From Asterella californica (taxonomy: Eukaryota; Streptophyta; Marchantiopsida; Marchantiales; Aytoniaceae): 64,000 nt of DNA. Below the pieces are notes generated by a model that searched no databases, had not been told where the DNA came from, and saw only the letters and a program-made list of their open reading frames with translations. The stretch lies in assembly GCA_036924285.1 (NCBI GenBank), contig JAYKYS010000007.1, forward strand, positions 7,874,001-7,938,000. Direction: 5' to 3'. A program made the translations under genes and the position numbers. Each line of letters begins with the position of its first letter. The stretch's first letter is position 1. Of the stretch, positions 44,203 to 55,630 are shown in pieces.

Positions 44203-45357
44203 GGAGATCCTGTAGATGCTGCTTCTATCAGAGCATTCTTGGATGTAGATAGACACGTTCATTGGCAGGATGCTTCTGTGGAGAAAAAGAGACGACGAGA
44301 AGCATCTGAACTTGATATTGGAGTTCCTGAGGAGACTGAGAATAGACGGAGAGTCACAAGGAGACGAGCGGCTCTTCCTGAGGACATCCCGTCTACTTCT
44401 GCAGCTCCTCCACCTGCACCAGGTCCTATGGAGGACGTGCAGAGATCTCAGCGGGAGCCAACGACTGCTGGTAGGCGGTTTTCTGCCCAAGAGAAGGGGA
44501 AGGGACCGGCTTATAAGTTGACAGCTGATATTGAAACTTCTACTGATCTAAAGAGTATCTTGGAGCAGAGGATACTGGATGCGCGAATCGAGTTTTCTCT
44601 CCGAGAAGTTCTTTGTATTGCAAAGAGAGAGTTTCACGAGCTGATCATCGACATCATCAAGCGCAAGAGACAGGTGATGTCTGAACAAGTAGAAAGTCAA
44701 ATGATAGATGTGGTGGGAGCTTCTGTGAATTATGCAGAGTTTGGAAAGGTGTATTTTCAGGAAGCTGATGACCAGGTCTACCAGCAAGAAGTATTAGTTG
44801 CTGGTACCAACACTATTGAGTTCGATGATGAGGAAGCTGGCGAGGAGAGTCCAGCTACTGATAGTGATTTCAGAAGGAGACATTGGGCTAGTGCTACAAC
44901 TGCTACACGAGTTCGTCTTGGAAGTTTGGCTGAACCTGTTGCTGCTTTAGTTGATCACGGATCTGAGATCAACATCATGTCACAGAAGGTGTATGAGAGA
45001 GGTCAGTGGCCTATCGAGCTGAACCATGGTTGGGTGTTACGTGCTGCAAACAACCAGAAGGGTGAGTTATACGGCGCTTGTCCTAACGTGAAGGTGAAGA
45101 TAGGTGATGTGGATCAACATTTCTTCGTGCAGTCTTCTGCTTCATATCCTGTGATTCTTGGCCAGCCTTATATCACTGCAGTTCGAATGGAGACCAAGGT
45201 AATGGATGACAGATCTCATTACGCTAGGATCCGTAGTCCAGATGATAGACGTTCTGTGCAGTTTTTGACCGTTCGTACGAACCACGAACGAAACCGGCAA
45301 ACTTTGAGAGATTCTCTTATCTGTAGGGGGAAGGGTTTTCAGAAACCACTCTCGTAG
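44203..45357 (+). pseudogene. gag-protease region: retropepsin-like domain
   Basis: Continues in the gag frame past the TGA. A Lys/Arg-rich linker (EKKRRREASE) is followed by the aspartic protease: VAALVDHGSEINIMSQ holds the active-site Asp, with His where most retropepsins have Thr or Ser. It goes on with ACPNVKVKIGDVDQHFFVQ and YPVILGQPYITAVRMETKV. This D-H-G-S form is, as I recall, usual in this plant clade. A frameshift near 45330 follows. Confidence 0.85.
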
Positions 45358-45392
45358 GACGGGGTAGCGAGAGTGATGGATCTACTGCTACT

Positions 45393-46992
45393 ATGATCCC
45401 GCTTGAGCAGCCTGAGGGATCACAGGAGGCTGATGAAAAGGCTGCTCAAGATTCAGAAAATAGTTGCACTGTACATAGTTGGAAATCTGGTTTGATGGCT
45501 TTCAGTTTTGATGATTGGAGTGAGTTCACGCGGATAGAGGATTTGACTGAGAAGAGTAGAAGGCAGATGGAGAAGTACGCAGCAAATCTGCGTTGTACAG
45601 GAGTTCTGAAGGAAGATGAGATGATTTCTGGTGTTTATGAGGAGTTTGTAGGTGTACAATCTTTTGTTCATTGGCTGGATGATGTAGATAGATTGATGGA
45701 ACAGATGGGAGGTAGGGTGGTGATCTCCATCCATTCTCGTGAAGTCTATGAGGAGATTATCTCGTACTTGCGATATCGTCCTCATCCGAGACTAGAGAAT
45801 GGATGGAAGGATGCAGTCTGTTGGTGTGGCTTACATCAGGAAGCGAAAATACACGTCAAGTATAAAGCTGTAGCGAGGAAGGTGAGACCTGTGGCAACCC
45901 AATTACCTGTTGATTCTCAGCAGCAGATGGAGTTAGCGGCTGCTGAGCCTGTGCTTAGAGATCCTACACACGTAGGACACAAGTTTACTCAAGAGACACT
46001 CGAGCAACTCCAGATAGGAGGAGGTGGCTTCTTGACTGAAGAGGAGAAACGAGCTTTTGAATAGATGATAGTTAGCCATGGTAAAGCATTCTCTTTCTCG
46101 GTTGAGGAGATAGGTTGTGTGGATCCTAGTGTGATAGCTCCGATGGTTATCTTCACTGTTTCTCACGTACCTTGGGACTTGAAGTCGATTCTAGTCCCTC
46201 GTGCCTTACTACTGAAGGTGATTGAGTTACTGAAGGAGAGGATGCAGATGGGTATTCTTGAACCATCTATGGCTCCGTACTCTAGCCGATGGTTCACAGC
46301 CTAAGAAGACAGGAGCTCTGCGCTTCATCCAAGACTTGCAGCCTGCCAACAACATCACGATTCGAAACGTTGGAACAGGACCTGTGGTTGATGAAGTAGC
46401 TGAGGCGTTTGCTGGAAGGTCAATCTATTCTATTGGAGATCTGTTTTCAGGTTATGATCAGTTTCAGCTTGCTTTGGAGAGTAGAGACTTGACTACCATG
46501 CGTACACCTTTGGGATTGATGCGGATGTGTACTCTTCCTCACGGGGCGACAAACTCAGTAGCCCATATGCAGAATGCGATGCATAAGATGTTACGAGAGT
46601 TTGTACCTGAGGTCACTATCCCGTTTCTGGATGATATTCTCATGAAAGGCTGTCCGGTGGAAGACAAAGACGAAGCTGTGACTTCTGATGGATGTAGAAA
46701 GTTCGTTGCAGACCACATTCAGGATGTGGAGAAGATTCTGATGCGTTTGGAGGAGGTACACCTCACTCTATCAGGTACCAAATCTTGTTTTGGTATGTCA
46801 GAGATTGTGGTGATGGGTCATTTGTGTGATACTTTTGGGAGGCATCCGAACCCAGAGAAGGTAGATGCTATAGCAAGGATAGCTGATTGCACCAACATCA
46901 CTGAGGTTCGACAGTTCTTAGGAGCTTGTGTGTTCTTTGGTGTGAGTATTCCTCATTATGCACACATTGCCGAGCTCTGTATGCACTTCTGA
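45393..46992 (+). pseudogene. reverse transcriptase region of the Ty3/gypsy element
   Basis: A pre-RT segment of about 220 codons ends in a TAG at 46062-46064. The same frame continues HGKAFSFSVEEIGCVDP and VIELLKERMQMGILEPS, shifts near 46295, then gives KKTGALRFIQDLQPANN, SIYSIGDLFSGYDQFQLAL (first catalytic Asp), TPLGLMRMCTLPHGATNSVA and TIPFLDDILMKG (the YxDD box as FLDD). It closes with LRLEEVHLTLSGTKSCFG-like and FLGACVFFGVSIPHYA blocks, then another frameshift near 46985. Confidence 0.88.
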
Positions 46993-47036
46993 GAAAGGGA
47001 AGGAGGTTTACTTGGCGGTAAGAACATCATGAGACG

Positions 47037-47588
47037 ATGGAGCAGCTGAAGGAGATTCTGAAATCTCCACTTATACTAAGGAGGCTTAGCTACGAGAGCG
47101 GGAGACCTGTGGTACTGACTGTTGATACGAGTCCAAAGGCGATTGGATGGGCAGTTGGTCAAGAAGATGCAGAAGGTGTGCGGTTTGTTTCAAGGTTTGG
47201 AGCTCGGATCTTAACAGATAGACAGCGTAAGCGTGAGCTGTGGGGAGCTGTTAATGCTATGAAGGTAGATCGAGAGTTCTTGATAGGAGCTCGTGTGATA
47301 CTAGAAATAGATTGTTTGCCTTTGTTGGGTATGATAGTAAACTGCAATACACCAGACATAGCAATGCTGCGATGGATTGCTTATGTCCGGAGTCTGAACC
47401 CTGAGCTAAAGCATATTGCAAGGAAGGACAATCCAGTTGCAAATATGTTGTCTAGGGCTCGCTATACAGATGAGGATGAGATGTTTGCAGAAGTGGAGAA
47501 TGAAGAGAGGAGAGACGGTTGGTGCCAAGTTGGTCAGCAGACTTCAGACTTGGAACCACTACCGTTCAATGAGGAGTTCTACTCATAA
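47037..47588 (+). pseudogene. RNase H region of the Ty3/gypsy element
   Basis: Reads MEQLKEILKSPLILRRLSY, VVLTVDTSPKAIGWAVGQ (first catalytic Asp), RQRKRELWGAVNAMKVDREF (Glu), VILEIDCLPLLGMI (Asp) and HIARKDNPVANMLSRA. All expected positions of a Ty3 RNase H can be followed over about 180 codons. The frame closes at 47588 and integrase resumes in another frame. Confidence 0.88.
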
Positions 47589-47599
47589 AGGTTCCGCGA

Positions 47600-48974
47600 T
47601 ATTGGATTTTATCCGAGTTCGTTATGCAGAAGAGAAGGATGGAGTGATGCAGAGTTCAAATAGATCAGACGGAACGCGTACAGTTATCTTCTACGTGAAG
47701 GTTATCTGTGGAAACGTCCGAAAAGAAGAGATGGAGTGCTTGCTAGAGTGGTGGATGATCAACCGACAAAGCTGAATTTGCTGAAAGAGTTTCATGACAC
47801 CTTGTGGGTTGGACATCATGGAGTATGGGCTACTTACACGAAGATGAAAGAGCGTTACTGGTGGAAGGATTTGTATCAAGACGTGGTGGACTTTATTGGG
47901 TCGTGTCTGCACTGCCAGTTCTACTCTAAAGTCCGTTACATAGATGGACTTGTACCTACTTATCCACCTAGTATTCATTTCCAGTGAGTTCTTGATCTTG
48001 TGATGATGCCACCGGGGTTATGGAGGATGCGTTACTTGGTGTTGGCTCGAGAGGATCTCTCCAACTATGTGGAGGGACGAGCACTACGGACGAAGACTAC
48101 AAAGAATATCTGCAGGTTAGTGCTTGAAGATATCATCTGTCGCTATGGATCGGTTGGGAGATTACGTGCAGATAGAGGCGAGTTGAGAGGCGCTGAAGTG
48201 AAGGAGTTTTTTGCTCGTTATGGAGTAAAGCTTCGACTTACTACTGCTATGAATCCAGAGGACATTGGTAAGAGTGAACGAGGACACCCTTCTATTGTTC
48301 ACGCTTTAGTGAAAGCATGTGATGGTATGTCTAGAGAATGGCCGAGACTACTTCCGTTTGTTTTGTGGGCTGATAAGACTACACATTGTACTACGACTGG
48401 CTATATGCCAGTTGAGCTTATGTTGGGTCAGAAACCGATCATGCCTGCTGAAGAGTACTTTCCTACATGGGCTACGCTACCGTGGGAAGATGGTATAGAT
48501 CGTGCTTCACTCTTAAATTTACGTATAAGTCAGTTGGAGCAAAGGGAGGAGGATCTTGCTGATGCGCAAGAGAGGCTGAAGGTGACTCGAGTCAGAAACA
48601 AAGAATGTTTTGACAAGACTCACCGACTATGACCGAAGCCAATACATGTTGGTGATTGGGTTTTGGTATATGATAGCACGTTGGAGAATCAGCATTCTAC
48701 ACTCCGTAAGTTCTCTCGAAGATGGTTCGGGCCTTATGTTGTGCTAGATGTGTATGAGAATGCCACTTATAGTTTGCGTGAGTTGGATGGTACTCCTTTG
48801 AAGCTATCTGTGGCTAGCAAACGTGTGAAATTGTTCAAGAGACGCGGAGGGTCAATTGAGTTATTCAACTTTCTAGAGTCAGAGCTGAGGACAACAAGAG
48901 ACGGAGACGTCCCAGTGTCTGATGAGATTGAGGCGGAGGAGAGCGATGATGATGAAGAACAAGCAGAAGACTGA
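47600..48974 (+). pseudogene. integrase region with C-terminal domain
   Basis: Zinc module: LLKEFHDTLWVGHHGVWA then CLHCQFY (His-His-Cys-Cys). Core: VLDLVMMPPG (Asp), LRADRGELRGAEVKEFFARY (Asp) and NPEDIGKSERGHPSIVHALV (Glu), so the catalytic triad is present. TGA stops at 47985-47987 and 48630-48632 interrupt one continuous frame. The C-terminal part reads VGDWVLVYDSTLE, RKFSRRWFGPYVVLDVYE and SVASKRVKLFKRR, a GPY-type chromatin or DNA-binding domain. It ends with an acidic tail and a TGA at 48972-48974. Confidence 0.88.
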
Positions 48975-49005
48975 ACAGGTTGGCACATGCCGGAGGATGT
49001 GCAGG

Positions 49006-49020
49006 TTTGGAGGGGGTGGA
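49006..49020 (+). promoter_or_regulatory. polypurine tract
   Basis: The phrase tttggagggggtgga lies directly before the TG of the 3' LTR, where plus-strand DNA synthesis of LTR elements is primed. It is purine-rich apart from single Ts. Confidence 0.75.
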
Positions 49021-50325
49021 TGTCGTGATGTGAATCCTTTCACCTTGTAAATGATTCACTTCTCTGTCAGGCGTCAGTCTCTCTGAGTGAAGTAAAGACC
49101 TCAGAGAAGTCCATTTTTGGAAAATGTTATGTATTTTGAGTCTTAGTCTTTAGGGCTTAAGCTCATCGGTTGTATTCGCGTGTCGCCCATGCACATTTTC
49201 TAGCTGATTTAAGTTATTTTTTGGGGTTGCGTGTCGTTTTAGGTAGTTTAAGTTTTACGTTGGCACTCTAGGGGGCTTGACGTGGTAGCCTATGAGTGTA
49301 GATAAGTTACCATGTAGTTTAAGGCACAAAAGGACAGTCAAGTGGAGCTATGAACTCCCATTGGTCCATTTTTGTCTTTTGTAAAACTCTAAGTTTAGAA
49401 ACAAAGCTCTAGAGTGGATTTCGAGCAATTGGTGAGGATACTGCGGAATCTGAGAGCACAGGGAGATAGAGCTCGTCGTGCCAAGCACTATCAGCGAAAA
49501 GTTTGATCGATTTGGAGCAATAAAGAAGGAGTTATGGCTGATTGAAGTTCGATTTGTGTCAGAATTGCAGCACTTCTGTTGAATTTGGGGTTTTGAGTGT
49601 CAATTGCAGCAGAATTGAGGAAATCGCTTCAAACCTTCGTGGTTGTGTTCATTGTCAGCCGGGCTATGACTGTCAAAAAAGTTTCAAGTGATTTGAGTTA
49701 TTGAGTAATTCAGGGCGGCCGTTGAAGCAGAGGGGGTCTGTAAAGCTCGCAATCTAGAGCAGCAACTTCAGAGAACGAAATCTGGAGTTCTGTGTACAAT
49801 CAGGAGGTCCAACTTCACAGGAGTGTTCAGCAAGCTGTGTACTGCAAATCCTGTAAGAAACTTCGAAATTGATCGAACCAATCTCCTGTTATAGATCGAA
49901 ATAGCTGGCTGGGTACCAGAAATTGTCATAATTTCTCTGTTTAGAAAGTTTCTACTCATATCTTGGTGCTCTGAATTGATCTCAAGCTGAAACTTCGTAT
50001 GTGTATCCAGTAGGACCTCATTGACATGTAGGAGAAGTTTTGAAGTCTAAACCTTCACATATTTCTCAATCCTGAGTGTCAAAGTTCGCCGTCAGATCTT
50101 ATCGTTGCTAGTTAAGCCTGAACTTTGCTTCCTGAACATATAAGAAGAGCCAAGAAACTTGTATGAGCGTTTTTCAGTATCATCTTGTAACCTGAAGCCT
50201 ATCCTTTGAGCAAACCAGCCACAGCCAGGAGTCTAGTGCTTCCCTAAGTAGACTGAACACAGCCTTCAAGCTCATATCACAACCAGAAGGTCCCGCTCTT
50301 CCCGAGGAAAACTCTCAACTCTACA
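49021..50325 (+). repeat. 3' LTR of the Ty3/gypsy element
   Basis: 1305 bp, TG...CA, the partner of 41456-42745. The only length difference I find is the 15 bp near its start. Minus-strand open stretches inside it are shadows. Confidence 0.93.
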
Positions 50326-52390
50326 ACGGTGGGATAAGCACTATAGAGTTCTCCTCTTTGGTTGTTTGCAGCACGGATAAGCCATCCATGGTCAGTGTCT
50401 ATGGGTCACCTTCCACGCTTATATAACTCTTTAGACATTAGATTAACTCTCTAAGCTGTGATCAATCAATGCCACAATAGGTTCCTATAGATCTCCCAGC
50501 TTCACTAAGATCTCTGTGGTTGCTCTTGTCTAATAGTTACGAGAGTAATGACTCTTTTGTGATGCTTCCACCTCATCTTCAAACCTCACATGCTCATATG
50601 ATCTCCCCTCTGATGCTTGAAAGCAATATCTAGCAATCTCGTCTTTCTCATCTTCCGACAATTTGGTCCCTAGAGTGCTAAGTGTAGCTGCTTCACTCAA
50701 AATCTGACATTTCCTCTTGATGATATCTATGATAACCTCATGGAACTCACGCTTTGCTATCCCAAGAATCTCACCCAAAGTATACTCATCCTTCTCATTC
50801 AAGATCCGATTTTCTAACACTTGTCTCAAGTCTGTAGCAATCTCAATGTCAGACTGAAGTTTGTATGCAGGTGTCTTGTCCTTCTCCTTGCTTTTCTCTG
50901 CTCTTTTGGTGTTGTAGGTGGTACATCCACCATAGTCTCCTCCCGAATAGATGTTATCTCTTATCTTGTACATGGTCTAGCTCTTTCACTCCTTGTGACA
51001 GACCGTTTGGCTGTAGAAGTCTCATATGGATCCTCCCTCCTACGTTTTTATTCTAGTACAGCCTCATGATGACTCCGTGCAACATAAATATGCACTGACA
51101 TATTATCCACAAGGTCATCTTGTAGCTTCTCGAATTGAGTTGCCAACCCTCTGTAGCACATCCTTGTTTAGCTCTGTTCTAGCTATGGATCTCACTACAT
51201 TAGACCACAGTAGTCTCTTTTCTTGTTTCCATTTTCGCTTTCACTCCACAAGTAACAGCATCCACAAGAGAAACAGCATGTGATGCACATTTCATTTACA
51301 AGCTTTTTCATAACACCCTTGCCAAAGTTGGTATTATTCCAGTCTCTCTCAAATGAATCTTATCATCCTTGAAGAAGATAAAATCCTTCCTTAGTGCATT
51401 TGTAAACTCCTCACAGTCTCTTCTTACATGATCTAGGCTATCGCATCATACACAACGATGAACAAAGCCTTCTCTCATTTGAGGTCTCTGCATAACATGT
51501 TGTACATTATGTTCCTTCTATTCTAGCCTAGTGAGCTTAAGCTGAAGCTCCTTCATATCCTTGATCAACTCATCTAGTGGTGAGTCTTTCTCTCTAGCAA
51601 CTACCAAGACGGGCTTAGTAGGCAGCTGCTTGACATGAATTTATCAAAGGTACTGCTTCACTTACCACCACTTTGTCCTTTCTTCTTTGTCTCTTGATCA
51701 ACAAAGAGACAACTTCTATAACCTCCTTCCAATCAGTCTTTAATCCTCTCTCCTCACTCTTGTCTTCCAACAACAAATCAAGCTTCTCCTGAATAGTCAC
51801 GTCAGCTACTTGTTGAAAGCTTTGTCTTCTCCATCTCTAGTATAAGCTTCTCTATCCTAGAAAGCCGAGCATACTGACGATCAAACTCCCTTAACAACTC
51901 ATTTGTAGACAACTTTTGTTGGGCTTAACCACCCATTGCAAGAATGTTCTGTTGGTCATCCTCTGAATCTTCAATGTAGTACTCCTCCTTCAAGGCGCGC
52001 ATAAAGCTCTCACAACTCTATCCTTGCTGTTGCTTGAGCTCCTTCACGCGCTCACGAATCTCAAGGACAACAACAAGTTCAAAGTTCTCCATCATCTCCT
52101 TCTCAGACACCTTGTTCACTTCCATCTCTCTAGCATAGTATCGCATGTACTTGGAAATATCTCTCCCCTTGTACTTGTCCATCTTGTGCACCACTGATTG
52201 CAATGCTTTGGTTGCTAACACCTCCTTCCTCTTTGTGCTCTGCCGATGCTGCATAAACATGTGAAAAGCTTGGAATATCTGCATTGTAGCAACATCAAAC
52301 TGAATAGGTAATTGAGTAGCAGTAACACCTCCACTTGATGATCCTTGGTTGGTCATGGTCTCTTATCTAGCAACACTCTCAAGATAACTC
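50326..52390 (-). pseudogene. old Ty3/gypsy element, 5' part: gag and protease remnants
   Basis: Minus-strand pieces in 5' to 3' order are: gag (VVHKMDKYKGRDISKYMRYY and YAREMEVNKVSEKEMMENFE at 52356-52018); the middle of gag (IQEKLDLLLEDKSEERGLKT at 51800-51615); and the pre-protease region (TPAYKLQSDIEIATDLRQVL and LGEILGIAKREFHEVIIDII at 50973-50530). Each corresponds to a block of the younger element. Frames are broken repeatedly. This part connects to the piece at 39690-41455 across the inserted element. Confidence 0.87.
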
Positions 52391-52399
52391 CCACCTTAG

Positions 52400-53560
52400 G
52401 TGTTCACGTCGAGTTCATTAAAAAGAAATATGTCTGAGTGTGATACGTTTATCTAGGAAAGCGTTAGGTTTCTGGTTGTGGTTGTTTACTCAAGAGGTAT
52501 GCTTCAAGTTATAACTTGGCACTATAATCACTTGCACATGTCTGTTGGGTCCTCTATTATGTTCAAAAAGTAAAAATCAGATCTATCAAATAGTAATAAA
52601 GTCAGACGGTGAACTTTAACACCCAAGAATAAGAAACAAATGAGGGTTTAGACTTCAAAACTTCCCTTACATGTAAAAGAGGTCTTACTGAACACACACA
52701 CAAAATTTCAGCCTGAGATCAAAATGGACAAAAACATTTTGATTAAGGAAATTATGGCAATTTCTAACACCCAGATGGCTACTTCGACCTAGAACAGAAA
52801 ATTGACTTGATAACTTTCATCCATTCTTACAACCCCCCTCTACTTCAGCGACCGTCTTGAATTATTCACTCACTCAAATGACACGAAAAATTTTTGACAG
52901 TGAAGGTTTCAAAAGATTATCTCTATTTTGCTGTAATTGACACCAAAATCTCCAAAATATCTAAAATCAACAATTGTTATGCAATTTCAACATAATCTGA
53001 ATTTCAAATTGGCATTACTCCCTCTTTATTGCTCCAAATCGATCAAAATTTGCACTGAAAATGATTGGCACGATGAGCTTTCTCACCCTATGCTCTCTAA
53101 TCTTCGAATGCTCTTACCAAAAGCTTGAACTGCTCCTAAGACCCCTGCTTCCAAGTTTAGGATTTCACAAACGACAAAAATAGACCAATGGGAATTCATA
53201 GCTTCACTTCTCTGTCGTTTTGTGCCCTCAATTCATGTGGTAACTTAACTTCACACATAGGGTACATGTCAAGTCTCTAAAATGTCAACATAAACCTTAA
53301 ACTTCTTACGAAGACATGTTAAGTGACATGTAACTCGAAAAGATAATTGAAACAAGCTAGAAAGCATGCATGGACGACATGTAAGCACAACCCATGACCT
53401 TAAACTCTATCCACATGGTAAACTAAAGTTATGTACTTTGAACAACATAGATAAGTATGAAATTACTTGCACAAGCGTAAGAATGCTAGAACAAGATAAA
53501 TAACATACTATCAACCTATTAGGACTCAAACTATATAACATAACAGTGTTAACATCATAC
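52400..53560 (-). repeat. 5' LTR of the old Ty3/gypsy element, diverged
   Basis: Read in reverse, this block follows the younger LTR: gggtttagacttcaaaactt, acatgtaaaagaggtctta, aaaatttcagcctgagatc and, near 53.35-53.41 kb, agctagaaagcatgcatgg and acaacccatgacctta. Divergence is much greater than between the younger element's two LTRs. The borders cannot be placed exactly; the outer end may reach a little past 53560. Confidence 0.7.
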
Positions 53561-53884
53561 GCAAAGGTGTCAAAGATATGCAAAAGAAACTAGAAGTAGT
53601 ATTTAGCTAACTTCTAGAACTATTAAACTCAAGTGTTGGAGTAGAAGTGTAGCATGTAGTCGTCAAGTAGTGCGACATCGTGCTATCTATCACTACGGTT
53701 ATATTTGCTAACTTCGTCCCTCATAAAGTCATAAGGCTTCTACCTCAGCCATTTTTGAGCCCTCTTAAGCATTTCATGAGATCAGTGAAAAAAGCCAAGA
53801 GCCGCTGAGGAGACCTCATACTGAATCAAATTGGCACACCTCTCGATGTATTTTTCCACTTTTGCTAATATAATCCATAAGGTT
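53561..53884. other. no supportable gene
   Basis: Intergenic or eroded element sequence with no recognised motif. Confidence 0.4.
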
Positions 53885-53950
53885 ATAGTGTAAGTTAATT
53901 AACATCTCACGTACACTTCTAATTGTACATGAAGTGAATATGCATGCCCA
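53885..53950 (-). repeat. repeat family A, reverse-oriented stem-loop remnant
   Basis: In reverse order to the forward copies, a weak second stem-loop (ataaggttatagtgtaagtta) is followed by cacgtacacttctaattgtacatgaagtg and then gaatatgcatg, the family's start motif. Confidence 0.45.
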
Positions 53951-55044
53951 TAAATCCTTTACTCACCACTTCAAAGATTTGAAAGGGATTAGACAGGAAA
54001 TCATTCATAATCTATTGAACGTTAGAGTCTTCATGGAGTACTTGAAATCAACGGATGGAGTGAGGACCAAAATTCATTTTTAAGGAATAATATTATAGGA
54101 AATGTTAATTTATAAGATCAAACATTTTTCTCTATCCATTAAAATGTGCATCCATGTTGTTGTAATTCGTGTAAGTAATCTTGAATATTTAAAAATGTGT
54201 CTGTATATTGACTTAGAAAACCATTATGGTCATAGTGAATCCTGATTGATAGAACTGATTTCATCCTTTCAGATAGAGATTTAACAATGATCTTAATTTT
54301 TATAGCATAGCAAGAAAACTGATCAATAATTTGTGAGTGTGTTTTTGTCTTCTTTCAAGGTAATTAATATTGGTGCTCATGAGAGAAGGATGTTACTTTT
54401 ATTGCATGCTTCTTGTATCACTTTTTATATAGTGCCTAAATGACTTTCAAAAGACTTTGCATATTTTCGTGGGTAGATCATCAATATCTGAAGTTTTATT
54501 GTTTTTAACATGCAACTCCCTCTCGATTTCGTGATAAACGAGAGTTCCAACACTTTGACATTGTATTAGAGAAAGACATTTGTTAAGCAAGTCATTTTCA
54601 CTAATCACGATTAGCATTTTGTGTTAATCTGGGCTACTAGATAGAACTTACATAGCTCTATTCTTCTTCTTCGTTATTGAGCTAAATCACTCATAGTGAT
54701 AGATCTTCTCGAGTTCTACCCGTTGGGAAATAAAAATGATAATTGTACGACTATATTGTGGACAGAAAATCAAATCCCCTCATACACACGAAGAGTTTTC
54801 AGCAGCTGAGTAACGATGGAGATCATTTCCGTCATATCAAGTGAACAACTATTCTCGACGGCGATCAGATAGAGTTCAAGTTATTCAGATTATGGAGGAA
54901 CAAATAGATTCTTACAATCGACTATAAGAGTCTAAGAGGTCTAACAGCCGTCCTATGTGCACGTCAGACATACTTGTGTTGGGTTTTAGTGACTTTGATT
55001 TTCTCTTAAAAGATATTGTATATCAGTTCTTCTGTGCGGGCAAA
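53951..55044. other. AT-rich non-coding DNA
   Basis: No gene or RNA signature seen. Confidence 0.5.
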
Positions 55045-55445
55045 TAATCTACATCCAAAATACACTTTTGGCGTTGTCGAGGAAAAAGACAAACGTAGAG
55101 AAAAGTGGAAAATCTAAAAGTGTTACTCGATCAGACATTGCAGTGGGGATGCTATCGAGGTGTTAATGAAAATTCTATATATTATATTTCTAAATTAAAA
55201 ATATATTTAGTTAAATCTTATATATTAACTACAGAGTACATGTAGAATCTTCTAGAAAAAAACCCGTAACGCATGGGGGTTATAACACTCACAAGAACTC
55301 TTAGACTGAACAACAACTTTGTCATAAAATTGATTTTCTACAAGGTTTAATTTATCACCTAACCCTTTTCGCAAAATGTTAGGTGATAAATTAAAAGCCT
55401 TTGCATATTCATCTCTTCCGAACATGGAAGAGAACAACCATGCAA
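55045..55445 (-). repeat. repeat family A, complete reverse copy
   Basis: The reverse of the terminal module of the 22.9-23.3 kb copy runs from about 55045 (catccaaaatacacttttgg, aaaaagacaaacgtagagaaaa). The stem-loops follow at 55349-55398 (tttaatttatcacctaaccc with aatgttaggtgataaattaa) and at about 55400-55436 (tattcatctcttcc with ggaagagaa). Order and orientation are the mirror of the forward copies, so the element inserts in both directions. Confidence 0.75.
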
Positions 55446-55501
55446 TGTACAACCACGCTAGGTGTTTTACACATCTTTATCTTCATACAATGTTTATATA
55501 C

Positions 55502-55630
55502 ACAAGTGTAGCAGAAGGCTCAGCCGCGAGTGCCTTTCGAGATATAAGATGTTTTTGAGGTCGCAATTGAGAGAAACATCAAACCTCCCGGAAGGCATCT
55601 GCGGCCGAGCCTTCTGTGGCATAAAACTTG
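55502..55630 (+). ncRNA. candidate microRNA-like hairpin (unproven)
   Basis: A fold-back of about 125 nt pairs gcagaaggctcagccgc and tgcctttcgag with their near-complements cggaaggca and gcggccgagccttctgtggc. Short pairs also hold further in (aagatgttttt with aaacatc) and outside (acaagt with acttg). The stem shows scattered mismatches, as plant microRNA precursors do, and is more GC-rich than its surroundings. I do not recognise either arm as a known microRNA. It could equally be a small inverted-repeat element. Confidence 0.4.

Larger units (their letters stand above)
41456..50325 (+). mobile_element. Ty3/gypsy LTR retrotransposon, full length, inactive
   Basis: Two direct LTRs (41456-42745 and 49021-50325, TG...CA) enclose gag, protease, reverse transcriptase, RNase H and integrase in Ty3/gypsy order, a primer-binding-like site and a polypurine tract. 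The flanks carry aacgg on the left and acgg (or aacgg if the last LTR base is shared) on the right, fitting a 4-5 bp target duplication. The element landed in the protease region of an older minus-strand relative: 41455 and 50330 become contiguous when it is removed. Stops and frameshifts prevent expression of a full polyprotein, so it could move only with help from another copy. Confidence 0.93.
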
